Shown here: one piece after another, positions 12,782-21,312 of the stretch
Numbering within the stretch: position 1 is the first letter of the stretch
Layout: every line of letters starts with the position of its first letter
Source of the DNA: Catenulispora sp. GP43
GTDB lineage: Bacteria > Actinomycetota > Actinomycetes > Streptomycetales > Catenulisporaceae
DNA length: 64,000 bases
Assembly (NCBI RefSeq): GCF_041260665.1
Contig: NZ_JBGCCT010000016.1
Coordinates: 186,001 to 250,000, forward strand
Direction of reading: 5' to 3'
Translations under genes and position numbers: made by a program
The notes under the pieces: generated by a model
The model's database searches: none
Seen by the model: the letters and a program-made list of their open reading frames with translations, nothing else
What the model was told of the DNA's origin: nothing

Positions 12782-13810
12782 ATGACCAGCTCAAGGATGG
12801 ACGGTCCCGAGATGGACATCACCGTCTCGGCCGAGCCCGCAGCCGCCTTCCCCGACCACCGTGCGGCGACCGTCGCGGTGCCGCGTACGCCTGCCGCGTT
12901 GGCGTGGCGGCGCTTCCGGGCCGACCGGACCGGGGTGGTGGCCGGGGTGGTGGTCGGGCTGTTCTTCGTCGTCGCGTTGGCCGCTCCGCTGATCAGTGCC
13001 GTCTATGGTAAGGACCCTTACACAACCTACGGGCAGAACGAGCCCGGGCTGCTCGACGACTACGGCTACCCGACCGGTGCGCTGGGGGGCGTCAGCGGGC
13101 GGTTCTGGTTGGGGCTGGAGCCGGGGCTGGGGCGGGATGTGTTCACCCAGCTGCTGTACGGGATCAGGACCTCGTTGCTGATCGCGTTGGCGGTGGTGCT
13201 GATCATCACCGTGCTGGGGACCGCCGTGGGATTGGTCGCCGGGTACGGGGGCGGGTGGCTCGACTTCGGGATCAGCCGGGTGGTGGACATCGCGCTGTCG
13301 TTCCCGTCGACGCTGTTCATCATCGCGTTCGTGCCGGTGGTGCAGTCGCTGTTCGTCTCGGCCGATCAGCAGACGCCGACCTGGATGCGGGTCGTGACGC
13401 TGGTGGTGGTGCTGTCGGCGTTCGGGTGGGCGCCGGTGGCGCGGTTGTTGCGGGGGCAGGTCATCTCGCTGCGGACGCGGGAGTTCGTCGAGGCGGCGCG
13501 GATCGGCGGGGCCTCGCCGGCGCGGATCATCGTCAGGGAGCTGCTTCCCAACCTCTGGACACCGATCCTGGTGTCGGCCTCGTTGTCGGTGCCCGCCTAT
13601 GTCACGGCCGAGGCCGCGCTGTCGTTCCTCGGCGCGGGGATCGACGAGCCGACGCCGGACTGGGGGCGCATGATCCACCGCGGGGCCGAGGTGTACCTGT
13701 CCGACATCACCTACATGCTCGTCCCGGGCGTGGCGATCCTGATCTTCGTCGTCGCGTTCAACCTGCTCGGGGACTCGGTGCGCGACGCCTTGGCGCCCTC
13801 CGACCGCTGA
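12782..13810 (+). CDS. Oligopeptide ABC importer, permease (DppC/OppC type)
   Basis: A 342-residue membrane protein. A cytosolic N-terminal tail (residues 1-48) leads into a first membrane helix (VVAGVVVGLFFVVALAAP), an external loop, and five further helices. The EAA loop (REFVEAARIGGASPARI) contacts the ATPases. The RFRADRTGVV entry and the late segment EPTPDWGRMI are typical of DppC. It opens an operon with an unusual order: permease C, binding protein, permease B, then the two ATPases. A GGAG site lies 8 bases before the ATG. Confidence 0.88.
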   Translation: MTSSRMDGPEMDITVSAEPAAAFPDHRAATVAVPRTPAALAWRRFRADRTGVVAGVVVGLFFVVALAAPLISAVYGKDPYTTYGQNEPGLLDDYGYPTGALGGVSGRFWLGLEPGLGRDVFTQLLYGIRTSLLIALAVVLIITVLGTAVGLVAGYGGGWLDFGISRVVDIALSFPSTLFIIAFVPVVQSLFVSADQQTPTWMRVVTLVVVLSAFGWAPVARLLRGQVISLRTREFVEAARIGGASPARIIVRELLPNLWTPILVSASLSVPAYVTAEAALSFLGAGIDEPTPDWGRMIHRGAEVYLSDITYMLVPGVAILIFVVAFNLLGDSVRDALAPSDR

Positions 13811-13857
13811 GCGGGCTCTGCGAATCCATTGGCTGGCAAATCTTGAAGGGGATACCT

Positions 13858-15612
13858 GTGTCCATATCCAGAAACCGGTCGCGGTCTTTGCTCGCGCTCG
13901 TGGTGCTCGGCACTTTGACGGTCGGCACCGCGTGCTCGACGTCCAGCAAGAAGGGCGGTTCCGCGGCGCCGGCGGCACAGGCCGTGGCCAAACAGTCGGT
14001 GGCGATCGGGACGGCGGCCGACTCCACGGGCCCCGATCCGGCGGTGCCGGGGGCCAAGTCCGGGGGCACCGTCACGGTGCTCCAGGTCTCGGACTTCAGC
14101 CACCTCGACCCGGCGCGGGTCTGGTCATCGACCAACCAGACGGCTGACTTGTTGTTGACCCGGCAGCTGACCAGTTATCAGCAGGTCGGGAGCACCACGA
14201 AGCTGGTCGGTGACCTGGCCACCGATACCGGCTCCAGTCCCGATGGCAAGACGTGGACCTATCATTTGAAGGCCGGTCTCAAGTACGAGGACGGCAGCCC
14301 GATCACCGCCCAGGACCTCAAATACGGCATCGAGCGCACCTTCCAGAAGGAGCTGTCCGGAGGCCCGCAGTACCTCCAGATGTGGCTGACCGGCAAGGAC
14401 GACTACTCCAGCGTCTACTCCGGCCCGTGGGGCGGCCAGGACCTGTCCTCGATCCAGACGCCCGACGCGCAGACCATCGTCTTCCACCTGGCCTCGGTGC
14501 ACGAGGACTTCCCGTTCGCGCTGGCCATGCAGTCGTACAGCCCGGTCCCGAAGGACAAGGACACCAAGGCGGCCTTCGACCAGCACCCGTTCTCGTCGGG
14601 GCCCTACAAGATCGTCAGCCATGACGTCGACAAGGGCATGGTGCTCGCGCGCAACACCTACTGGGACGCGACCACCGATCCGGTGCGGCACGCCTATCCC
14701 GACCAGTGGCAGTTCGAGTTCGGGGCGCAAGAGGTCGACATCAACCAGCGCCTCATGGCTGCCAACGGCCCGGACCGCACCGCGATGACCTTCAAGGTCT
14801 CGATCGGGGCTGATCTGGCCAGTCAGGTGAACAGCGATCCCAGCCTCAAGGCGCGGCTGGTCAACCAGGTCACGCCGTTCTCAGAGTTCTTCAACATCAA
14901 CACGCGCCGGATCACCGACGTCAAGGTCCGCCAGGCGCTGCTGGAAGCCTTCCCGCGCCAGCAGGTGCGGCAGCTGTTCGGCGGTCCCATCTACGGCGAC
15001 TACACGAACACGATCCTGTCGCCGGTGACCAACGGCTACCAGGACTACAACCTCTACAACGCCCCCGCCACCGGCGACCCGGACAAGGCCAAGGCGCTGC
15101 TGGCGCAGAGCTCGAATCCGCACCCGACGATCGTGTTCGCGTACTCCGAGGACCCCACCTGGCAGCAGGCGGCGGTCGCGGTGTCGCAGGCGCTCGACAA
15201 GGCCGGCTTCAACGTCGTCACCAAGGCGATCAGCGCCAAGAACTACTACGACGAGACCCAGAAGGTCGACAACCAGTTCGACGTGTACTGGGGCGGCTGG
15301 GGTCCGGACTGGCCCAGCGCCTCCTCGGTGATCCCCCCGCTGTTCGACGGGCGTCAGATCACCGACGGCGGCGGCAACAACTCGCTGTTCGACGACACCG
15401 GCGTGGACACCGAGATCGACCGGATCCAGGGCCTGACCGACCTGGGCCGGCAGAACACGGCGTGGGGCGCGCTGGACCAGAAGATCATGCAGTCGGTGCC
15501 GGTGATCCCGTGGGTCGACGTCCGCCAGGTCTCGCTGTACGGCCCCGGGCTCGGGGGCGTGCACACCGGGTTCATCGGGACTTGTTACCCGCTCGATGTC
15601 TACGTGAAGTAG
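13858..15612 (+). CDS. Oligopeptide ABC importer, substrate-binding lipoprotein (family 5)
   Basis: A 584-residue extracytoplasmic binding protein. A short signal peptide (SRNRSRSLLALVVLGTLTVG) ends at a lipobox-like TACSTSS with the probable lipidated Cys near residue 23. The SBP family 5 fold follows, with LDPARVWSSTNQTADLLLTR near the start, KTWTYHLKAGLKYEDGSPIT and the later YWGGWGPDWP. GTG 13858 is preceded by GAAGGGGA. The open frame extending back to 13255 is a shadow of the permease. The partner permeases and ATPases flank it. Preference for peptides, rather than nickel or other cargo, is inferred from the upstream proteases. Confidence 0.88.
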   Translation: MSISRNRSRSLLALVVLGTLTVGTACSTSSKKGGSAAPAAQAVAKQSVAIGTAADSTGPDPAVPGAKSGGTVTVLQVSDFSHLDPARVWSSTNQTADLLLTRQLTSYQQVGSTTKLVGDLATDTGSSPDGKTWTYHLKAGLKYEDGSPITAQDLKYGIERTFQKELSGGPQYLQMWLTGKDDYSSVYSGPWGGQDLSSIQTPDAQTIVFHLASVHEDFPFALAMQSYSPVPKDKDTKAAFDQHPFSSGPYKIVSHDVDKGMVLARNTYWDATTDPVRHAYPDQWQFEFGAQEVDINQRLMAANGPDRTAMTFKVSIGADLASQVNSDPSLKARLVNQVTPFSEFFNINTRRITDVKVRQALLEAFPRQQVRQLFGGPIYGDYTNTILSPVTNGYQDYNLYNAPATGDPDKAKALLAQSSNPHPTIVFAYSEDPTWQQAAVAVSQALDKAGFNVVTKAISAKNYYDETQKVDNQFDVYWGGWGPDWPSASSVIPPLFDGRQITDGGGNNSLFDDTGVDTEIDRIQGLTDLGRQNTAWGALDQKIMQSVPVIPWVDVRQVSLYGPGLGGVHTGFIGTCYPLDVYVK

Positions 15613-15636
15613 CCCGTTCGATCCCTGGAGCAGACC

Positions 15637-16611
15637 TTGTTCGGATTCATTCTCCGGCGGGGACTGGGAGCGGTGCTGATCCTGTTCGCCATCAGCGCGG
15701 TCACCTTCTTCCTGTTCTTCGCCCTGCCCTCGGACCCCGCCCGGCTGTCCTGCGGCAAGACCTGTACGCCGCAGACCCTGGCCGTGATCCGCCACAACCT
15801 CGGCGTGGACCAACCGCTGTTCGAGCAGTACTGGCAGTTCCTGCACGGCATCCTCGCCGGCCGGCACTACGGCTCGACCTGGTGTGCGGCGCCGTGCCTG
15901 GGCTACTCGTTCGTGAACCACGAGGCGGTGACGTCCACGCTCGCCGACCGCTTCCCGGCGACGCTGTCGCTGGCCGTCGGCGCCTCGGTGCTGATTCTGA
16001 CGGTCGGCGTCGGGCTGGGTGTCATCGCGGCGCTGCGCCGGGGCCAGGCCCTGGACAAGCGGCTCACCGCGATCGCCCTCGTCGGGTCCTCGATGCAGGT
16101 CTACTTCGTGGGCATCGTGGCGCGGTACCTGCTGGTGGACCAGTTCGCCGTGCTGCCGCAGCCGGGCTACAACCCGATCACCGCGGACCCCGGCAAGTGG
16201 TTCGGCGGGATGCTTCTGCCCTGGGCCACGCTGGCCGTGGTCAGTGCGGCGACTTATGTGCGGTTCACGCGCTCCTCGATGATCGAGGCCGAGTCGCAGG
16301 AGTACGTCCGGACCGCTCGCGCGCAAGGCCTTCCACCGCGCGTGGTCCACCTGCGCTATGCCTGGCGCGGCGCGATGACGCTGGTGCTCACCCAGTTCGG
16401 CCTGGACCTCGGGCTGTTCCTCGGCAGCGCCGTGATCACCGAGACCACGTTCAACATCCACGGCATCGCGCAGCTGGCCGTCACCTCGGTGACCGACCTG
16501 GACCTGCCGATGATCACCGGGACCGTGCTGGTCGCGGCGGCGTTCATCGTCCTGTGCAACGTCGCGGTCGACCTCTGCTACGCGTTCATCGATCCCCGAG
16601 TGAGGCTCTGA
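15637..16611 (+). CDS. Oligopeptide ABC importer, permease (DppB/OppB type)
   Basis: A 324-residue permease starting at TTG 15637, with CTGGAG 6 bases upstream. It shows the family opening RRGLGAVLILFAISAVTFFLFFALPSD in overlapping pieces: a first membrane helix, then a large external loop containing NLGVDQPLFEQY. The EAA-type loop is EYVRTARAQGLPPRVV and the end is the family-typical YAFIDPRVRL. The external loop contains the extra cysteines SCGKTC and WCAAPC, which may form disulfides. Its stop overlaps the next ATG (TGATG), so translation is coupled to the ATPase gene. Confidence 0.88.
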   Translation: MFGFILRRGLGAVLILFAISAVTFFLFFALPSDPARLSCGKTCTPQTLAVIRHNLGVDQPLFEQYWQFLHGILAGRHYGSTWCAAPCLGYSFVNHEAVTSTLADRFPATLSLAVGASVLILTVGVGLGVIAALRRGQALDKRLTAIALVGSSMQVYFVGIVARYLLVDQFAVLPQPGYNPITADPGKWFGGMLLPWATLAVVSAATYVRFTRSSMIEAESQEYVRTARAQGLPPRVVHLRYAWRGAMTLVLTQFGLDLGLFLGSAVITETTFNIHGIAQLAVTSVTDLDLPMITGTVLVAAAFIVLCNVAVDLCYAFIDPRVRL

Positions 16612-17675
16612 TGGGTATCGCGCACCACCTTCTCGCGGAGTCCGAGCATCCGCTGCTCGAGGTCGAGGACCTCGGCATCCGCTTCCGCACCGAGGGCGGG
16701 ACCGTCCAGGCCGTCAATGGCCTGAGTTTCCAGGTGCGGCGCGGACGGACGCTCGCTGTGGTGGGGGAGTCCGGATCCGGCAAGAGCGCCACCGGACTGG
16801 CGTTGCTGGGCCTGCACGACCGGCGCCGTACCGAGGTCCGCGGCCGGATCGGGTTCGACGGGGTCGACCTCGCGGGCCTGGACGAGCGCGCGATGGCGTC
16901 CTATCGCGGCTCCCGGATCGCGATGGTGTTCCAGGACGCGCTGACCGCGCTGTCGCCGTACCACACGGTGGGGTATCAGCTCACTGACGGCTACCGGCGC
17001 CGGACCGGCGCGAGCCGGCGGCAGGCCCGGATCCGGGCGGTGGACATGCTCGCCCGCGTCGGCATCCCGGACCCCGGCCGCCGGGTCGAGGAGTACCCGC
17101 ACGAGTTCTCCGGGGGCATGCGGCAGCGCGTCATGATCGCCATGGCGCTGATGGGGGAGCCGGAGCTGGTGATCGCCGACGAGCCCACCACGGCGCTCGA
17201 CGTCACCGTGCAGGCGCAGATCCTGGAGCTGCTGGCCGATCTGCAGGCCGAGTCGCGGCTGGCGATCCTGCTGATCACCCACGATCTCGGGGTCGTGGCC
17301 GGAGTGGCGCACGACGTGATGGTGATGTACGCGGGCCGGTGTGTCGAACACGGCCCGGCAGCGCAGGTGTTGTCGGCGCCTGAACACCCTTATACGTCGG
17401 GTCTGCTGCGCTCCGTCCCGACGCTGTCCGGCGACCCCGACGCCGAACTCGTCCCGATCGCCGGGAGCCCGCCGAATCTGCTCGACCCGCCGAGCGGATG
17501 CGCCTTCCACCCCCGGTGCGAGCAGCGGGACCGGGTCGCCGGCGACCGCTGCGCGACCGTCGTCCCGCTGCTCGGGCCCGGCTCGGCCGACGGCCGGTCC
17601 CGGGCCTGCCACCTCGCCCTGGAACAGACCCCTGAATCGACCACTGAACGGACCACTGAACGGACCATGCTCTGA
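16611..17675 (+). CDS. Oligopeptide ABC importer, ATPase (DppD/OppD type)
   Basis: A 354-residue ABC ATPase: Walker A GESGSGKS (Lys58), Q-loop [12 protein letters not shown], signature FSGGMRQRV, Walker [13 protein letters not shown] and switch ITHDLG. The C-terminal oligopeptide domain has [15 protein letters not shown], the Cys motif typical of OppD/DppD. It is translationally coupled at both ends (TGATG to the permease, TGATG to the second ATPase). Its last 12 codons are a 12-bp tandem repeat coding for Thr-Glu-Arg-Thr. Confidence 0.92.
   Translation: MGIAHHLLAESEHPLLEVEDLGIRFRTEGGTVQAVNGLSFQVRRGRTLAVVGESGSGKSATGLALLGLHDRRRTEVRGRIGFDGVDLAGLDERAMASYRGSRIAMVFQDALTALSPYHTVGYQLTDGYRRRTGASRRQARIRAVDMLARVGIPDPGRRVEEYPHEFSGGMRQRVMIAMALMGEPELVIADEPTTALDVTVQAQILELLADLQAESRLAILLITHDLGVVAGVAHDVMVMYAGRCVEHGPAAQVLSAPEHPYTSGLLRSVPTLSGDPDAELVPIAGSPPNLLDPPSGCAFHPRCEQRDRVAGDRCATVVPLLGPGSADGRSRACHLALEQTPESTTERTTERTML
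17631..17666. repeat. 12-bp tandem repeat at the 3' end of the first oppD-type gene
   Basis: ACTGAACGGACC is repeated at 17643-17654 and 17655-17666, with a degenerate copy at 17631-17642. It encodes the repetitive tail just before the ATPase stop codon. Confidence 0.88.
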
Positions 17676-18694
17676 TGGCCATCGCCCCCGATGCCCCGCT
17701 GCTCGACGTCGCCGGCCTGGCCAAACACTTCCCGGTCCGGCGCGGGCTCCTGATCCCGCGCCACGCCGGCGCCGTGAAGGCCGTGGACGGGGTGTCCTTC
17801 GCCGTGGCCCGCGGCCAGACCCTCGGCCTGGTCGGCGAATCCGGCTGCGGCAAGTCCACCACCGGCCGCCTCATCACCCGGCTGCTGGAGCCGACCGCCG
17901 GCGCAGTCCGCTATGCGGGCCAGGACATCACCCACGCCGACCGCCGCGAGCTGGCACCGCTGCGCGGCAAGATCCAGATGGTGTTCCAGGACCCTTATGC
18001 GTCTTTGAACCCGCGCCACACGGTCGGCGACATCATCGCCGCGCCCTTGGAGTCGCTGCGCATCGGCTCCAAGATCAGCCGGCGGACCCGGGTCGCCGAA
18101 CTCCTGGAGACCGTGGGCCTGGACCCGGCGCACGTGCACCGCTACCCGCACGAGTTCTCCGGAGGCCAGCGCCAGCGGATCGGCGTGGCCCGTGCTTTGG
18201 CCACGGAGCCGGAGCTGATCGTCGCCGACGAGCCGGTGTCAGCCCTCGACGTCTCCATCCAGGCGCAGGTCGTCAACCTCCTGCGACGCCTGCAGCGCGA
18301 TCTGGGCATCGCGTTCGTCTTCATCGCCCACGACCTGGCGGTGGTCCGCCAGGTCAGCCAGCGTGTCGCGGTGATGTACCTGGGCCGGATCGTGGAGGTC
18401 GCCGATCGCGACACCCTCTACAGCGGATCGCAGCACCCGTACACCCAGGCGCTGCTGTCGGCCGTCCCGGAGATGGACGGCGGCGCAGCGCCCGGGCACG
18501 AACGGATCAGGCTGGTCGGCGACGTGCCCAGCCCGTTGAACCCGCCTTCGGGCTGCCCGTTCCGGACCCGGTGCCCGAAGGCGGCGGAAGTCTGCGCCAC
18601 GGAGGCGCCGCCGCTGGTTCAGGTCACCGGGTCGGCGGCCGGGCACGAGGCGGCGTGCCACTTCCCGGCGGCGCTTCCGGTCGCGGCCGGATGA
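17675..18694 (+). CDS. Oligopeptide ABC importer, ATPase (DppF/OppF type)
   Basis: A 339-residue ABC ATPase with Walker [10 protein letters not shown]-loop [12 protein letters not shown], signature FSGGQRQRI, Walker [12 protein letters not shown] and IAHDLAVV. The C-terminal oligopeptide domain carries [16 protein letters not shown]. It completes the five-gene importer begun at 12782. The convergent amine oxidase gene ends only 22 bp downstream, with no clear terminator in between. Confidence 0.92.
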   Translation: MAIAPDAPLLDVAGLAKHFPVRRGLLIPRHAGAVKAVDGVSFAVARGQTLGLVGESGCGKSTTGRLITRLLEPTAGAVRYAGQDITHADRRELAPLRGKIQMVFQDPYASLNPRHTVGDIIAAPLESLRIGSKISRRTRVAELLETVGLDPAHVHRYPHEFSGGQRQRIGVARALATEPELIVADEPVSALDVSIQAQVVNLLRRLQRDLGIAFVFIAHDLAVVRQVSQRVAVMYLGRIVEVADRDTLYSGSQHPYTQALLSAVPEMDGGAAPGHERIRLVGDVPSPLNPPSGCPFRTRCPKAAEVCATEAPPLVQVTGSAAGHEAACHFPAALPVAAG

Positions 18695-18716
18695 ACGGCT
18701 GACAGGGAGCGGCCTG

Positions 18717-20411
18717 CTAAACCTGCGCCCTGATCTCCGCCGCCACGCGCTCCCCAGAGCGCACCGCCGCATCGAGCGTCATGTTGTCCACGTCGGTGTG
18801 CTCGCCGGCGAAGTGCACGCGGCCCTCCTGCACCGCCTCGTAGCCGGCGATCGACGTGTACTGACCCACCTCGTAGTAGTGGTACGCGCCGAGGTGCCAC
18901 GGGTCCAGGCTCCAGTGGTCCTCGTACGCCAAGCCGTTGTACGCCGCGGTGGTGCCGGGGAAGACGTGCTCGATCTGGTTCAGGAACCAGTTCACGTCGG
19001 CCGCGGGGGCCGGTCCGTGGGCGGCGCCGGTCAGCGTGTTCTGGGCGACGTTTCCGCCGGGGAAGTTCACCAGCAGCGCCGGGGCGCCGTTGGCGCCGAG
19101 GTTCACCGAACCGTCCCAGGCGGTCTGGTAGCCGGCCGGGCCGGTGTTGCTGACGCCGTTGCCGCCGGCGGCCGGCCAGGTCTTGGCGGTCAGCTGGAGG
19201 ACGAGTTTGGCGTTCTGGCCCATGCCCTGCTGCTGGATCGCCGTGTTCTTCAGCGTGGACAGGCCTGCTCGGCTGTAGTCGACGTTCCGCAGTGTCCGGA
19301 ACGGGAGGGCGAGCACCACGTGGTCGGCGGTCGCGGTCACCGTGCTGCCGGCCGCGTCGAAGGTCAGGCTGTAGCTGCCGTCAGAGTTCTGGCACACGGC
19401 GACCAACTGGTGTCCCTGCCGTACCGTTCCCGCCGGAAGCCGGCCGAGCATGCCGGTGACCAACTGGTCGTTGCCGCCGGCCAGGTGGTACTTCTCGTCG
19501 AAGCCCGCCGAGTTGTCGAAGGTCTTCGACGAGCCCAGGAACCCGATCAGCCCGATCGCCGACGCCGCCGCCGGCTCGCCCCCGGACTGGAGCTGGAGCG
19601 TCTCGATGAGCTGCGTCAGCGGTCCGCCCGAGGACAGGCCGATCGAGGCCAGGTAGTCCAGGCACGACATCTGGTCCAGGCGCCGGGCCTCGGCGGTGAA
19701 GGAGTTGTAGCGCGGGGTCCCCATCGCCTTGTAGGAGGCGTTGAAAGCCGTGTAGGCCTCGGCGACCCAGTCGTGCTGCTGTTGTTTGCCGGGGTAGGAC
19801 GCGCCGTTGATCCAGGCGCTGTAGCCGCCGGAGTCCAGAGCGCCTCCGTCGGCGTATTCGGTGGACAGGCCGAGTGCGGCGGCCAGATTCAGCACCGCGG
19901 TGTCGGTGGAGCTGATGAACGACCCGCCGTGCTCGCCGACCTGGCCGCCGGAGAAGAAGCCGCGCAGCGACCAGCAACGTCCGCCGACGTGCGAGGTGTC
20001 GGCCTCGTAGACCGTGGAGGCGATGCCGTCCTGGGTCCAAAGACTGTGCGCGCACCGCAGTCCGGCCAGTCCGGCGCCGACGATCACCACCCGGGGCGCC
20101 GTCGCGGCGTCGGCGCGCGGCGTGCGGGTCAGCGCCGTGGCCGCCGCGACGCCGGCAGCCCCGGTCAGCAGCGTGCGGCGCGACACTTCGCGGGAAGCCC
20201 AGTAGTGCTCCGCCCGGCCGGAGGCCGCGGCGCGGGCCTGGCCCTGAGCCCGGGTTTGGGCTTGGGCTTGGGCGCGGCGCACCTGCTCGGCGCGCGCTCC
20301 CACCAGTTCCTCGACCGGTATCCCGGTCCGGCGTGATTCCCGTTCGGCGGCGAAGGCCTGACGGATGGCGCTGGGTATTCCACTTCCGGTTCTCAGGGTC
20401 GGCACAGTCAT
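18717..20411 (-). CDS. Tat-exported flavin amine oxidase (monoamine oxidase family)
   Basis: A 564-residue flavoprotein. A Tat signal SRRTLLTGAAGVAAATAL has its twin Arg at residues 78-79, behind an unusually long, Gln/Ala/Arg-rich leader. The FAD-binding motif VVIVGAGLAGLRCAHSL follows, then GGRCWSLRGFF and the second flavin motif near the end (VHFAGEHTDVDNMT). Family enzymes oxidise amines or amino acids to aldehyde or keto acid plus ammonia and hydrogen peroxide. I chose ATG 20411 (GGGAG 5 bases upstream); a longer start at 20468 would overlap an operator-like palindrome. It lies downstream of tetR on the same strand, with its own TTGACA-containing promoter region. Confidence 0.85.
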   Translation of the reverse strand: MTVPTLRTGSGIPSAIRQAFAAERESRRTGIPVEELVGARAEQVRRAQAQAQTRAQGQARAAASGRAEHYWASREVSRRTLLTGAAGVAAATALTRTPRADAATAPRVVIVGAGLAGLRCAHSLWTQDGIASTVYEADTSHVGGRCWSLRGFFSGGQVGEHGGSFISSTDTAVLNLAAALGLSTEYADGGALDSGGYSAWINGASYPGKQQQHDWVAEAYTAFNASYKAMGTPRYNSFTAEARRLDQMSCLDYLASIGLSSGGPLTQLIETLQLQSGGEPAAASAIGLIGFLGSSKTFDNSAGFDEKYHLAGGNDQLVTGMLGRLPAGTVRQGHQLVAVCQNSDGSYSLTFDAAGSTVTATADHVVLALPFRTLRNVDYSRAGLSTLKNTAIQQQGMGQNAKLVLQLTAKTWPAAGGNGVSNTGPAGYQTAWDGSVNLGANGAPALLVNFPGGNVAQNTLTGAAHGPAPAADVNWFLNQIEHVFPGTTAAYNGLAYEDHWSLDPWHLGAYHYYEVGQYTSIAGYEAVQEGRVHFAGEHTDVDNMTLDAAVRSGERVAAEIRAQV

Positions 20412-20467
20412 GGGGACTCCCGGGTCGAAGCTCAGTGGAGGCGATGACCCAGGAGTGAACAGCGTCA

Positions 20468-20490
20468 CAACGCTGATGTCAACGTTGTTG
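20468..20490 (-). promoter_or_regulatory. Probable second TetR operator, in front of the amine oxidase gene
   Basis: The 23-base site, arms CAACGCTGATG and CAACGTTGTTG about one central base, matches 18 of 23 positions of the perfect palindrome at 21234-21256. On the minus strand it contains a consensus -35 TTGACA (20483-20478). Seventeen bases further is TTCACT, a possible -10, about 45 bp before the amine oxidase ATG. It overlaps the tetR stop codon. The likeness to the first site is seen; TetR binding here is inference. Confidence 0.6.
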
Positions 20491-21195
20491 CGCCGCTTCG
20501 TCGCCGGCGGCTTCGGCCGCGCGCCGCTCGATCTTGTCCAGCAGGGCCTCGATCCGGGCGGTGTAGATCTCCTCGTGAGTGACCCCGGCGAGCTCCTCGA
20601 CCAGCCCGGCGATGTGCGGGAAGCGCTGGCGGTCGGCCAGCCGGTACTCGCGGTTCCACGCCGTCTCGTCGCCCTCGCGCTCGGTCGGCGCGAACATCTG
20701 CAGCGCCGCGTGCTGGCCGACGTAGGCCAGCACCGAGTCGCCGAACATGCGGTAGTGCACGGCGGCGTCGGTTCCGGTCAGGCCGGCCTCGTGGACCGCG
20801 CCGAGGATCAGCTCGACGACCCGGAACTCGTTGGCCCGGCGCGTCGTGCGCGAGGCCATCAGCGAGCTGACGACCGGGTACTTCATGCCGACCCGCAGCG
20901 ACTCGGCGGCCAGCGTGCGCAGCCGCTCGCGCCAGGGCAGGCCGTGCGGGACGCCGTCCAGGGTCTCGCCCAGGGTGCGGTCGGCGACCGACAGCAGCAG
21001 TTCGTCCTTGTCGCGGAAGTGGCGGTAGATCGCGGTGGGGTCGCAGCCCAGTTCCTGCCCGAGCCGGCGCACCGTGAACGCGTCGTCGCCGCCGCGCGCC
21101 GCGATGCGGAGTGAGGCCTCGATGATCGCCTCGGGGGAGAGTTGGCTGCCGGAGCGCTTGCTGGCCCCGGTCCGCGCCGATGAATGAGTGGCCAT
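20479..21195 (-). CDS. TetR-family repressor
   Basis: A 238-residue TetR regulator. The N-terminal helix-turn-helix covers about residues 18-65, including FTVRRLGQELGCDPTAIYRH, followed by an all-helical ligand domain (TetR_C type). ATG 21195 is chosen because the longer open frame overlaps the divergent gene. A TATACT hexamer 10 bases upstream with no Shine-Dalgarno sequence suggests a leaderless or nearly leaderless mRNA. The gene lies between the amine oxidase and the divergent amidohydrolase-importer operon, with a perfect palindrome in the divergent spacer. The ligand is probably an amine or amide handled by these enzymes, by inference from context. Confidence 0.9.
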   Translation of the reverse strand: MATHSSARTGASKRSGSQLSPEAIIEASLRIAARGGDDAFTVRRLGQELGCDPTAIYRHFRDKDELLLSVADRTLGETLDGVPHGLPWRERLRTLAAESLRVGMKYPVVSSLMASRTTRRANEFRVVELILGAVHEAGLTGTDAAVHYRMFGDSVLAYVGQHAALQMFAPTEREGDETAWNREYRLADRQRFPHIAGLVEELAGVTHEEIYTARIEALLDKIERRAAEAAGDEAAQQR

Positions 21196-21232
21196 GGTGC
21201 CGGCCAGTATAACGAGACGGACACGGCTCAGC

Positions 21233-21257
21233 GCAACACTGTTGACAACAGTGTTGC
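21233..21257. promoter_or_regulatory. Perfect 25-bp palindromic operator between tetR and the amidohydrolase gene
   Basis: Two perfectly complementary 12-base arms, GCAACACTGTTG and CAACAGTGTTGC, flank a single central A. The plus-strand consensus -35 TTGACA (21242-21247) lies inside the palindrome, with TTCGAT 18 bases on as a weak -10. Towards tetR the -10 like TATACT lies at 21211-21206. A repressor bound here would block both directions. The site lies 37 bp from the tetR start and 55 bp from the amidohydrolase start. Confidence 0.88.
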
Positions 21258-21312
21258 CGCTGCGCTTCGATCCTCGGTCAAGCGGCATCGGCCGCAGGTG
21301 GAGGGGGCGAGG

